In this document: positions 56,401 through 64,000 of the stretch, piece by piece
How the letters are laid out: each line of letters starts with the position of its first letter
Numbering within the stretch: the stretch's first letter is position 1
From: Pratylenchus scribneri
Lineage: Eukaryota > Nematoda > Chromadorea > Rhabditida > Pratylenchidae
DNA: 64,000 bases
Assembly (NCBI GenBank): GCA_030063045.1
Contig: JAQSEB010000017.1
Coordinates: 1,550,001 to 1,614,000, forward strand
Direction of reading: 5' to 3'
The notes under the pieces: model-generated
Seen by the model: only the letters and a program-made list of their open reading frames with translations
Told to the model about the DNA's origin: nothing
The model's database searches: none
Made by a program: the position numbers and the translations under genes

Positions 56401-59400
56401 TGGAACGGATTATGCCACAAATAATTTCATCCTGTGTTTCGCGGCCTGGACTGGAGCCACCGAAGACTGTGGTGGAGGTTGGCCCTTCAAGCTGCAAGCA
56501 AATGCGCTCCACATTCTCACGAAGGAATCGAACCGAAGAAAGGGAATTGGAAGCCATCGGAAGGTGAAGCAGATCAGCAATGAGTCCTTCGCGCAGTGCC
56601 CGAGCATCTCCAAATTGCTCCTTCAGAATGCGCAAGACTAGATCGTAGTTTTTATCAGATGGGGGATATCCGGAAATGGCCTTGTAGGCCGGGGAATCCT
56701 TGACCAGGCTTTGCAGGAGGCCGATGTGCTTTTCATATAATGGGATTGGTTGGCTGTCGATGGCACGTTCGAAGGCAAGCCAAAAGGTGTTCCATTCTTT
56801 GGGATCGCCGGCAAACTTGACTGGTTCCAATCGGAATGGACGGAAAACGGAAGCGGACGGCACATTCTGGCCAAAACGTCCCCTAGGGGAAGCCGCATTG
56901 TTCGGCATTTGGTTGTGTTGGCCGAATGGTACGGCTTCCCAATCTTCCTCATCATCAAGATCATAGGTGGGAAGACGGGCATTGAAGAGCTGGTGGTTGG
57001 GCTGTGTTTTTGGGAATGGTCGGCGGTCCTGCCCTTTAGGTTCCTCTTGAGGGCCAGGCTTCATCTGCTGGTTTTGGAATTGAACATGTACCTGTTTGGT
57101 TTCTTGTTTGGGATCCTCATCCCGATGTGGTTCATTTTGATTGGTTTTCGTTCGCTCATCTTTCGCTTGCACTGAAGCTTCGCTTCCATCCGATTGTTCC
57201 CTCAGGATGGCAAAATAGGCCTCGGCCCAGTCAATCAGTTCATGGGACCGCTCAATGCGTTGCATCACAGTCAAATCATCGGCTGCACGCGGTTCTGCTT
57301 TTGCGGGGGGAAAGTTGAACAAAACATCGTATTCGGCTTTCCGTTGATCTGGGTCCTCCAGGCAATCAATGTGATGTCGCCACAGGTCGATTTGTTGTTG
57401 GCCACGCGCCACGGCTGCCTTGAGTTGATGACAGCCGACGCGTAATTGAGTATTTGTCGCCTCTGACGGCTCCTTTGCTTCCAAAATCCTGAACAAATCG
57501 GTTCCTGTTGTTTGCAAGGTATCCACAATGGCCTGTAGGTTCTGCTGATAGAATTCGGACATGTCTGAGAAGGTCACTCGAATTGGTTTGAATAGGGGAA
57601 TGCAGCGCAGAAATGCTGAATCCGTCGGCAAATGGACGGTTGTCGGTCAAGGAAGAACAGCCAAAGACGGAGGGTGGTGGGTCACTAAAGAGACGGTCGA
57701 TCGACTGACGGTCACAGACGGTTGGGTTGACAGTCGCAAAGGGGAAGGCCAACAAGGACGGTCTCAAGGAGACGGTCACAGATGGTTGAATTGACGGTCG
57801 GTCTGGGAAGACGGACGGTCGATGGAGGCGGTCACAAGAAACGGCCGCAGGCGGTTGGATTGACAGTCGGCAAAAGGACGGTCGATAGAGGCAGTCACAA
57901 GAGACGGCCGCAGGCAGTTGGATTGACAGTCGGCAAAAGGACGGTCGATGGAGGCAGTCACAAGAGACGGCCGCAGGCAGTTGAATTGACAGTCGGCAAA
58001 AGGACGGTCGATGGAGGCAGTCACAAGAGACGGCCGCAGGCGGTTAGATTGACAGTCGGCAAAAGGACGGTCGATGGGGGGCAGTCACAAGAGACGGCCA
58101 AAGGCGGTTGAATTGACAGTCGGCAAAAGGACGGTCGATGGAGGCAGTCACAAGAGACGGCCGCAGGCGGTTAGATTGACAGTCGGCAAAAGGACGGTCG
58201 ATGGGGGGCAGTCACAAGAGACGGCCAAAGGCGGTTGGAGTCGACGGTCGGCAAAAGGACGGTCGGACGGGGACGGTCAGTTGAGAAGACTGACGGTCAA
58301 TGCAGTTGGAGTTGATCGTCGGCAAAAGGACGGTCAACGGGGGCAGCCCAGGGGGAATGCCAATTGAAGATGGAGTCGACGGTCGGCAAAAGGACGGTCT
58401 GACGGGGACGGTCAGTTGAGAAGACTGACGGTCAATGTAGGCGGTCGGTCGCAAAACGACGGACGGTTGAGTTGGTTGGGAAGGGGAAGGGAAAACAGAC
58501 GGTTGCAGTCTTCCCGGGTCGTGGCACCAATTTGTCGGCTGGATGGACAAGGTGGAGCAATGCTCCCGCTGGTTTTTTCCCTGGTTCAGACGGTCTCCCA
58601 GAAAACAAAAATAAAATTTATCCGATGTTAAAAATGACGGTCGAATGGAAATGGGGAACAGTCGAATGATGTTAAGAACCGTCCTTTGACGGTCAAATGA
58701 TGTTAGGAGCCGTGAAAATAGGTGAAATGGGGGAAGGCTTAAATAGGCCCACAAAAGGGGCGTACAAACTGAGTGGCTTGGGAGAGGATATGAAGTGGCC
58801 AAAGGCCAATGAAATGGAATGTGAGGGTAAAAAACAAAGTTGGATGGGACAAAATCGATTGGATGGTGGATGGAAAGAAAAATAGGTTAAATGAATGTGG
58901 AAATGAAGGGTCAAAAACCCAAGAAAAGTTGGAATGGGGTAGGGGGTAATTTATGCATAAAAATCAGCATAATCAAAAAAAATCCATCAAATTTGTTCGT
59001 CGACGAATTGCGGCGACATACAATTACAACTTAGAATTTACAATTATAATTTAGAATGAGTGAAAATACAAAAAATCAGAATTGATTTATAAATTAATAA
59101 AAAAAAAAACAAAAAGATTAGTTTCAATTTCAACACGTTATTTTTTAGAAACGGTTTGCCCGGTGCTTTGCTCGGGGCAAGGCATATTCAGCGGAGGCCA
59201 GTGCCACTGCCATGAAGGATTCAAAGGGGTAGAATGCGAATTGCCAATCGGTTACTGTGCCGATTGTAGTGGTCACGGCCAATGTCAATCCACGGATGGA
59301 ATTTGCATTTGCGAGGCAGGATGGACAGGAGAAAATTGTGATCAAAGAGAATGCCCGGGACGGGGATGTTCGAAGGAGCATGGAATTTGCATTGAGGGAA

Positions 59401-62400
59401 AATGTTTTTGCGAACCGGGATGGACGGGCCAAGATTGTAGGAAAAAAGTGTTGGAAAGAATGAAGCAAAGGACAATTGGAAATGAGGAAAGAATGCGAAC
59501 AGAATGTCCAGCAAATTGTTCGAGAAAAGGCGAATGTATAGAAGGAGAATGCCGATGCCAATGGGGTTGGACTGGGGCGGATTGTGGCAAAAAGGATTGC
59601 CCATTTGGATGCGATAAACATGGGAAATGCGGGGAGGATGGAAAATGTGAATGCACAAATGGATGGAGTGGCGAAAATTGCCAAATTGGTTTGGAATTGG
59701 CCTTTGGCAATTCAATCCAATTTTATTCAGAACTTTGCATGAAAAATTGCTCACAAATGGGTCAATGTTTGTTGCGAGCCGATGGCTGGCATTGCGAATG
59801 TCAAAAGGGCCAATTTGGAGAGAATTGTGAATTTGGTTGGGAATCGAATTGTGAGGATGGCATCGACAATGATGAAGGCAAGCGGAATAAAGCTTTGGAA
59901 TCTGAAGAATTCTATTGGAAAATTTTTTATTTTCTGATAAACTTTTAATATCCCTTTAGAGAAACATTGAATAAATTAATTTCTGACCAATATAATTCAT
60001 CCTTTAATTTGATCAGATGGCCTCACTGATTGCGAGGATTCGACGGAATGTTGCACCCATTCATCCTGTTCCTCCGATCCACTTTGCCTTGGCCCAATCA
60101 TATCCAGGGAATTGTTAAACAATCAACCCATTTCCTCCTCCTCCACATTCGCCGATCGTTTTCGTTTTCTCTTCGATGGAGGCCACCTTTCCGTTCAACG
60201 ATATGCGGATATGAAACTTTTGGATGAAAAGTTGGCACAAAATTCTTCAAAATTCGGATTCATCCAAAAATTATTTCCAGCCGTCTTTCCATTCTCCGTG
60301 GCCGAATTCTCTCAGAGAAGGGTGGCCCATTGGTAGGGGTTCGTGTTTCGGATGCCAACAATGCACAGCAGGGATTTTCCCTCTCAAGGGCAGGAACAGA
60401 TTCGGCTGGCGAATTTGAATTGGCCGTAAATGGGGGTGGCACCGTCAATTTACAAGTAAAATAATAAATAACTTAAGTATTCTTCTTACAATATTTATTC
60501 CTCTATTTAGTTTGTCCGCCAACCCTATGGCCGCCTTGTCCGCTCATTTTTTGTCCCAGTCAACAAATTACTCGATGTTGGCATAATTTGGATGGATCGT
60601 GTTGCCCATGAAGAATTGGCCATTGCGCCATCTTCTCCCAGATGTCTTCATTCCATTGAACAACAATTTCGACCAATAATTTTCATGCCTTCCTCTTCAC
60701 CTTTGCCGCCACCATCCTCCTTATCCTCCTCTCCTTTGGCCCGTTTGGCCCTGGATTCTCGCATTGTTTCATTGGCCATTCCAATTCATCGAGGCCATTT
60801 CCTCATTTATTCCTCCAATCGGGCCAATTCCAGTCGAAGCAATTTTCGCATTCAATTGTTGGGCGAAATTGTGCCTACCAATTTGCTTCTTGTCCATTTT
60901 GAATTGGAAATTGGCGGAAAGCGATTTTCCCAATTGATGGCGCCAAAGGCGAATTTGGAATTTCAATTTGGATGGAATGGGGAGAATTCATATTGGCAAA
61001 AGGAGGAAGGATTATTGGCCGGAAAAGGTTGAAAAAACAATACAATTCAACGAATTATTTATATTTTCAGTTTCAATTGGCTTCCAATTCGCGGATTGTG
61101 CCCTATTAATTTGGCAATATTTCCCATTGAATTTGCCTTCCCCTCCTCCAATTTCCCCTTCCTCCCCAATTCTGCCATCCAACCCAATTTGGTCCATTAG
61201 CAGTGTTCATCGTTTCCATCCAAAATTGGGAATAATCGAAAAAGGCGACGGAGAAATCCAATTTCTGATAGACAATTCAAATCGGATTTTGCGGAATTTG
61301 GAGGCATTTAAAATTCAAAAGGGTCAAAGCCAATCCCAACCATTGGCTATGGCTGCCGCCCCAGACGGTTCAATTTATTTGGGCCAATCCGAATTTGTGC
61401 AACGAATTTGGCCAAATGGCCACAAGGATTCGGAGGAAATTATCAAATTGCAGTTGGCCACACTTTTCCCTCAATTTCATCTAAAATTCACATTTAAGGC
61501 CAATGGATTCTGCACATCCCTATTTCCTCGCAGTCCATCCATCCACCTCCTCCCTCTACATTTCCTTGCCTCTTCGAAGACAAATTTGGCGAATTATTGA
61601 AGGAGAAGGGCATACGGTGGTTTCGGATTCACAAAGGGGATTGACATTCCCAAAGGGTAAATCATAAATATTAAATCCATTCAGTCCAATTATTCAAGGA
61701 ATTGGCTTTGATTTGGATGGAAATTTATTGGTATTGGATGGTCGAAAATTGGTCCATTTGGATGGGAAAGGAGCAATCAAAAGGGTTTTGGTCAATGATA
61801 GGCCATGGCGCCCATTGAGGGATTGTGCCCGGCATGCGCCAATCAACGATTTGATTTTGGTCAGTTTTTGGCAGGAATTCATTGTCCAATTTCCTCCCTA
61901 AAAAGGAATGGCCAACGGCATTGAGCGTTGATCCGATCAGTGGCCACATTTTCCTGCTTGATTCATCCTCCATCATTTTTCGTCTCGACCTTCGTTTGGG
62001 CATTGCATCGTTGATTGTTGGCAATCAAAAGGGATGTGGACAGGAGGCGGAGGCATCCATCCAGTCTATCACATTTTGTCCAATTCGAGGAATTCTCTAT
62101 ATGGCAATGACCGATGGAAAACGAATCCATACGGTTTGATTGGGAATGGATTGAACGAAAGAATTAATTTATCAAAAATTAAGACTATTTTTATTTTATT
62201 ACAATATTTTGGGTGAATATTATTTCCATTTTGTAGATCAAATCACTGGAATCGGCAGCCAATTACCCTCCAGGCATCCCACAAACCATTATTGGCCAAC
62301 AAAAATCCAACTGTGATTGTGACAGTCCACTTTGTATTTGCGATGATGCAGAGGAAATTGTGGAAGGGCATAAAGCCCATTTGAATATTCCAAGGGCATT

Positions 62401-64000
62401 GGCCACCCTTCCAAATGGCAATTTGATTATTGCGGATCAGGCAATAAATAGAAGGGATTTTAGGATTAAATTGGAATAATTTAAAGGGAAATGGAAAATT
62501 GAAAATGTTGGAAATGGCAAAGGGCGCAGAATTTGATGAAGGAAGGTCAATTTGGGTGGTGAACAATGCGGCCACCGATGAACAATTCGAATTTGACAAG
62601 GACGGAAGGCATTTACGAACTTGTTCCCTATTGACCGGAATTGAATTGCGCGAAATGGAATATGGGGAAGGAGGAGGATTGTTGGCATTGAGGGAAGGTG
62701 GCAAAGAATTGTGGCGAATTATGTCGAGGAATGATGGCGAATGGAGCATTGATCAGGGGGAAAAGCGGCTATTGAGAGTGAAGGCGGAAATGGAGGAAGG
62801 CAGAATCCACAGCAAGGTATGATAAATGATATACACAGAATGGGCCATGCTAATTCATTCAATTTAGTTTAAATATCAGAATATTTAATGGCAAAATTAA
62901 AAAGCGAATTATATTGAATAAAAGAAAAAACATGTAACATACAAAATTTAGGAAAAATTTTCCTTTATTTTTAATGCCACAAAATTAGAATTAACCCATT
63001 CCTCACAACTGATATTATTATGTTATGAGACGATCTAATTAATTTTATAAAATTTATTTCAACTTCATATAATTAAAGATAATCACATCCACCCTGCCCC
63101 ATCCAATTCTGCTTGATTTTGCCGATGGCCAATTACTCCAATCCGCCTCATTTGGTTCCAAAATGAGTTCATTCGAATATGAACCTGGAACGGGATTGGC
63201 CAATTCCGCAAAATTCCCTGGGGAAATTGGGGAATGGATTTTGGTTGGGCCAAAAATAATTGGAGAAGGCCGATGGAAGAGTCGAATTTGGAGGCGGAAC
63301 ATTGAACAAATTATTGAATTGGAGATGGAGGAGGCAGCCAATGGTGAATTGGCATTGGCATTGAATCGAGGAGGGAGAATGGCACAAAGTGAGTGCAAAT
63401 TTCATGAAACGGAAATTCATTTCCCTCATTTTTTAGCTTCATTTCGCCTCTCCCACTCCCCGTGGCCACATTTTGGCCTTCAACTCTCGGTGTCATCACC
63501 AATTTCCCTTCTTTGGCATTTTGACTATTCCACCCATCCCCAAATGCTCCCCTGGCAAAGGGCAATGAGCCGTCAACGACTTTCCCTTGCCAAAAACAAC
63601 ATTTCATCCATTGGAATGGGTGGCACAATGCGCGCAGAATGGCGAGTCCAATTGCGCAGGCCCGGGGCCAGAAGTGTGCATCAGGTGCGTCACCAAAAAT
63701 TGATGGTTGGACGACGGAGGAGGGTGAGGAGGATTGAATTGAGTGGGAGTGATGCTTTGCTTTAATAATTCCCCATGAATAATTGGAGGCAATTTGGCTT
63801 AGTTGGCCATTGGCCATTTAATAAATTTGCCGTGTAAAAAAAATAAGTTTCCGTTTAATTTGTTCATAAATTTGTCCAATATTTTTATTCCCTTCGTCCT
63901 CCTCGCCTTCTCTTCGTCGTTTTTGGTTTTTCCAATTTTGATCAAAATAATATTATATTTTTTAGTTGAATGGCCGGAATCAATTCAGATTCGATTTTGA
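47432..64000 (+). CDS. ten-1: Teneurin (TEN-1), 3' end beyond window
   Basis: Nineteen exons in one phase: 47432-47486, 47953-48046, 49707-50188, 50339-50754, 50798-50951, 59149-59688, 59731-59877, 60017-60230, 60281-60455, 60511-61027, 61071-61452, 61499-61656, 61699-61859, 61906-62133, 62237-62440, 62487-62816, 63079-63388, 63437-63723 and 63966 onward. A cytoplasmic N-terminus with a His run and a Pro-rich tract leads to a single transmembrane helix (LALAFLLLAAFLILPLLLWL), a type II layout. Then come ~170 extracellular residues, seven EGF repeats, the teneurin Cys-rich segment (ESNCEDGIDND, DGLTDCEDSTECC), the transthyretin-like domain (LRGRILSEKGGPLVGVRVSD) and NHL-type repeats (DLDGNLLVLDGRK, LPNGNLIIADQ). 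YD-repeat sequence is just starting at the edge. Teneurins are cell-adhesion receptors binding latrophilin and each other in axon guidance and synapse formation. The start ATG gives a short acidic first exon and is the least certain part. Confidence 0.9.
50975..51642. repeat. Minisatellite B in ten-1 intron 5, left part
   Basis: Tandem TCAGAATTACAATTACAA units with or without TCGCAAA, the same family as in UBE2G1 intron 8. The array opens at ~50,975 with ACACAAAAAAATTAGAATTT, which matches the core of satellite A, then ACAATTACAATCTAGAATTT variants. It is cut at 51,642 by the LTR element and resumes beyond the element at 59,019. Confidence 0.93.
51638..51642. other. Target-site duplication, left
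   Basis: TACAA directly precedes the left LTR and is repeated at 59019-59023 directly after the right LTR. Five bases fits BEL/Pao integration, although the host minisatellite is itself rich in this word. Confidence 0.75.
51643..52128 (-). repeat. 3' LTR
   Basis: 486 bp. In element orientation it starts TGTCGCCGCAATTCG and ends CCATCCAGCCGACA. It reads the same as the copy at 58533-59018 over its full length by eye. The envelope stop codon lies 31 bases inside it. Confidence 0.95.
52097..57631 (-). CDS. Fused gag-protease-envelope polyprotein of BEL/Pao element
   Basis: One 1844-residue frame. Residues ~1-620 are BEL/Pao gag: a helical N-terminus, the DUF1759-like segment (FAGDPKEWNTFWLAFERAID), a first Cys motif, then a CCHC knuckle CVNCMRSGHYAKDC near residue 542 and CTDCGKKHHYLVC. 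Residues ~670-820 are a DUF1758-type aspartic protease with FFDPGSHCNYIS as the active-site region. After a ~115-residue Pro-rich linker, a signal-like helix (AALLLCLLLTIVAS, near residue 945) opens a ~900-residue Cys-rich glycoprotein. It has two internal hydrophobic segments, a phlebovirus G2-like block (about 1180-1500) rich in paired Cys, and two C-terminal membrane spans. Pol domains normally following protease are missing, without frameshift or stop. Phlebovirus-like envelopes are known in nematode BEL/Pao elements such as Cer7 and Tas. The frame ends inside the 3' LTR. Confidence 0.9.
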   Translation of the reverse strand: MPTDSAFLRCIPLFKPIRVTFSDMSEFYQQNLQAIVDTLQTTGTDLFRILEAKEPSEATNTQLRVGCHQLKAAVARGQQQIDLWRHHIDCLEDPDQRKAEYDVLFNFPPAKAEPRAADDLTVMQRIERSHELIDWAEAYFAILREQSDGSEASVQAKDERTKTNQNEPHRDEDPKQETKQVHVQFQNQQMKPGPQEEPKGQDRRPFPKTQPNHQLFNARLPTYDLDDEEDWEAVPFGQHNQMPNNAASPRGRFGQNVPSASVFRPFRLEPVKFAGDPKEWNTFWLAFERAIDSQPIPLYEKHIGLLQSLVKDSPAYKAISGYPPSDKNYDLVLRILKEQFGDARALREGLIADLLHLPMASNSLSSVRFLRENVERICLQLEGPTSTTVFGGSSPGRETQDEIICGIIRSKLSRDTLETLLGWEQESGFHWSLDDLRNGLTRWVSLKDRVERTMTAYRPPKAESQDAKRQSPPDSRKSYDQPHSPPMETRAFACLEASTQPPGPDFGNGCSLCCEGPVHRPSQCPKYPTAKAKADRLMDQNRCVNCMRSGHYAKDCRDPKRCTDCGKKHHYLVCFKAEWRQQNSRIPSPNSNDNQSEGGQPRATGGNAEPLGNARPQFAPITSTFTGMVVDSPPIPSEPNNATDMIEVCATDVCPQPKAVLMAREVMAKSHADEGPKCKAMTFFDPGSHCNYISLSKAKELGMQANGTEELNIHVFGNPTKAPIQIKAPRFRGQLEREDGKWENVQLFGIKEIAAPMEIYQPMAGEESTIRPTLATPDILIGTRRFWRYFVNATPLDEELYQIQTVFGPVLGGEAQLEGWFHDARMVPQELVPTAPKIDNSLPRVKTAMVPLEFPSRVGSQPNLRTAHIAQNPVDQLIEPKPPDIPEVMPLDQPLLLELCPPSTEPIFPFPEKLAPPVADVEPPDKEMGSSSPSQPALRISAKVTFMAALLLCLLLTIVASTSPNPPFNCTECGLKCIQTGVTVEVPEEIHKTEVCCMGDCLVSSPKSHYTYELPQEILVNDYTCAGRFWHDSERVFAVSTQCPAVDECRLIDCRFCWDIVANPSCSPQWAMTLIGSGMACLLYLLGTVWSIFVRVRLGAGLLYRIFSYLFAWPLALFNRLTDRQIPNANPREMEQKLRMGMRAVKRNVTNARKKARNAAQELWSIRPKPLIPLIVLLCLYRTVPPVEPGSQTVAVVTHSESCIRGQTGLICTIQSASTLTLLPAGQSSSLLLKDEHGMALGQLTVTFQSLQMECLQKSEAWLRSYHMRTMAIKRCPRAGSCRDTYCDQVKSDTMVPELKEANAWPGHSFCLDSSSFWHNQCGLPAAACLFYRYYAQTMSRRPYEVLSCPSWDVQIKVVFTLELSGGKTIQQELILHPGLTTTWGNVTITPLAFSIPPSPILGSKFLTDGRSVALVDHLPEALHCADEDSARRFNCTIAVDACKSCVPDHDKGLITCHCQDADLEGIMENPMARLPLTVARVRLLNQGPAIYAEHPYSPIQLHIQIKGLRLILEFRDSKCTIEPISLVGCYKCATGAQFRYRCQTDWGSALAKVECNDGTLFATQCSTNGTEKSIILPFDHSLVESVCTVDCPAGETNFNLSATLHYIPLKKQFGHQVRTSETLEAPDDQWDWPFDLGFDPFAVYRLWAKLPFFAVFAVALIFGLIALYLFVKFSPAYRAYRLMVQLLLHQNGVDGLARMAAVATVLPLVRAVSPFPEPSPLADGPAQPSFPADRLSQIAATVVAFSQLDFPVPLYAVFIGAFLMGLLFVALIVFCGWAFGTTVAYCCHWWQNRHRRTYQPRTNEMAMSRFSSRSTVFASTRECPSSSSTLERGMSPQFVDEQI
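52129..52140 (-). other. Polypurine tract
   Basis: On the element strand TGGAGAGGGGAA directly abuts the 3' LTR, as expected for the plus-strand priming site of an LTR element. Confidence 0.8.
57815..58260. repeat. 63-bp tandem repeat in the retroelement leader
   Basis: About seven copies of a unit containing GACGGTCGATGGAGGCAGTC, CAAGAGACGGCCGCAGGC and TTGACAGTCGGCAAAAG. Successive GACGGTCGAT occurrences at 57877, 57940 and 58003 fix the period at 63 bp. Copies differ by a few bases; two carry GGGGGGCAGTC. Confidence 0.92.
58512..58529 (-). other. Primer-binding-site candidate
   Basis: On the element strand TGGTGCCACGACCCGGGA starts three bases after the 5' LTR. It begins with the TGG expected to pair with a tRNA 3' CCA end. 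I cannot assign the tRNA. Confidence 0.75.
58533..59018 (-). repeat. 5' LTR
   Basis: 486 bp, apparently identical to 51643-52128. Element transcription would start here and run leftward, antisense to ten-1. Confidence 0.95.
59019..59090. repeat. Minisatellite B remnant, right of the retroelement
   Basis: TACAATTACAACTTAGAATTT and a degenerate copy continue the array interrupted at 51,642. They are followed by AATACAAAAAATCAGAATTG, a satellite A-type core, before the ten-1 exon 6 acceptor at 59,148. Confidence 0.85.

Larger units (their letters stand above)
57632..58532 (-). other. 5' leader of the retroelement
   Basis: Untranslated region between the 5' LTR and the gag ATG, rich in ACGGTC/GACCGT words. 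Most of it is tandem repeat (57815-58260). Short frames across it are repeat translations. Packaging signals may lie here, but none can be pointed to. Confidence 0.7.
51643..59018 (-). mobile_element. BEL/Pao-type LTR retroelement, gag-protease-env, no pol
   Basis: A 7376-bp element on the minus strand in ten-1 intron 5. It comprises two 486-bp LTRs with TG...CA ends, a primer-binding-like site, a ~900-bp leader with a 63-bp tandem repeat, one 1844-codon frame and a polypurine tract. The frame encodes gag, a retropepsin-like protease and an envelope glycoprotein. The internal region is fully accounted for and contains no reverse transcriptase, RNase H or integrase, so the element cannot move without help. 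The LTR pair looks identical, indicating a very recent insertion. It is antisense to ten-1 and lies between intact ten-1 exons 5 and 6. Confidence 0.93.

Noticed and set aside
59145..59754. Minus-strand frames of 177-179 codons over ten-1 EGF exons
   Set aside because: Antisense shadows of the Cys-rich teneurin exon, which has clear EGF periodicity on the plus strand.

Overview
This is a nematode nuclear genome fragment. Small exons are separated by introns that are mostly 40-60 bp, and the genes have clear worm counterparts: UNC-64 syntaxin, TEN-1 teneurin, KIN-18/TAO kinase and a DIP2 homologue. I rebuilt exon chains by hand from splice sites, reading phase and recalled protein families. 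No database search was run. A clade IV, possibly cyst-forming, plant-parasitic nematode is plausible: I recall frequent GC-AG introns being reported there, and three occur in the teneurin gene. This assignment is an inference.

Layout. 1-7.1 kb: two inverted arrays of a ~29-bp satellite flank the 5' exons of a DIP2 homologue (minus), a small acidic membrane protein and a Csk-like tyrosine kinase without SH3. 7.1-13.1 kb: a long pyrimidine-rich stretch with no gene I can support. 13.1-20 kb: an unrecognised nematode type I membrane protein, a possible small minus-strand gene, a LITAF-like protein and an OMP25/SYNJ2BP-like mitochondrial PDZ protein. 20-30 kb: Rab33, a fold-back transposable element with 8-bp target duplication, a GKAP-domain protein, a DEK_C+SWIB chromatin protein, PP2A methylesterase, and an unc-64-type syntaxin with three alternative membrane-anchor exons. 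32-39 kb: a minimal matrix metalloproteinase, a MARVEL-like tetraspan protein, UBE2G1/UBC-7 with a 1.1-kb minisatellite in an intron, and mitochondrial ribosomal protein S34 with a Merlin-type transposon in an intron. 39-46 kb: TAO kinase, a double CCCH zinc-finger protein and a penta-EF-hand protein. 47.4 kb to the right edge: teneurin (ten-1), incomplete at its 3' end.

The most striking structure lies in the ten-1 intron at 50,952-59,148. A 7.4-kb BEL/Pao-type LTR element sits antisense inside a minisatellite. Its two 486-bp LTRs look identical and are flanked by 5-bp target duplications. One uninterrupted 1844-codon frame runs gag, then aspartic protease, then a phlebovirus-G2-like envelope glycoprotein. 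No reverse transcriptase, RNase H or integrase is visible anywhere between the LTRs.

Several host genes belong to neuronal or membrane-traffic systems (syntaxin, Rab33, GKAP, teneurin, TAO kinase), but they are not an operon. Strands alternate, and intergenic gaps are a few hundred bases apart from the large pyrimidine-rich blocks.
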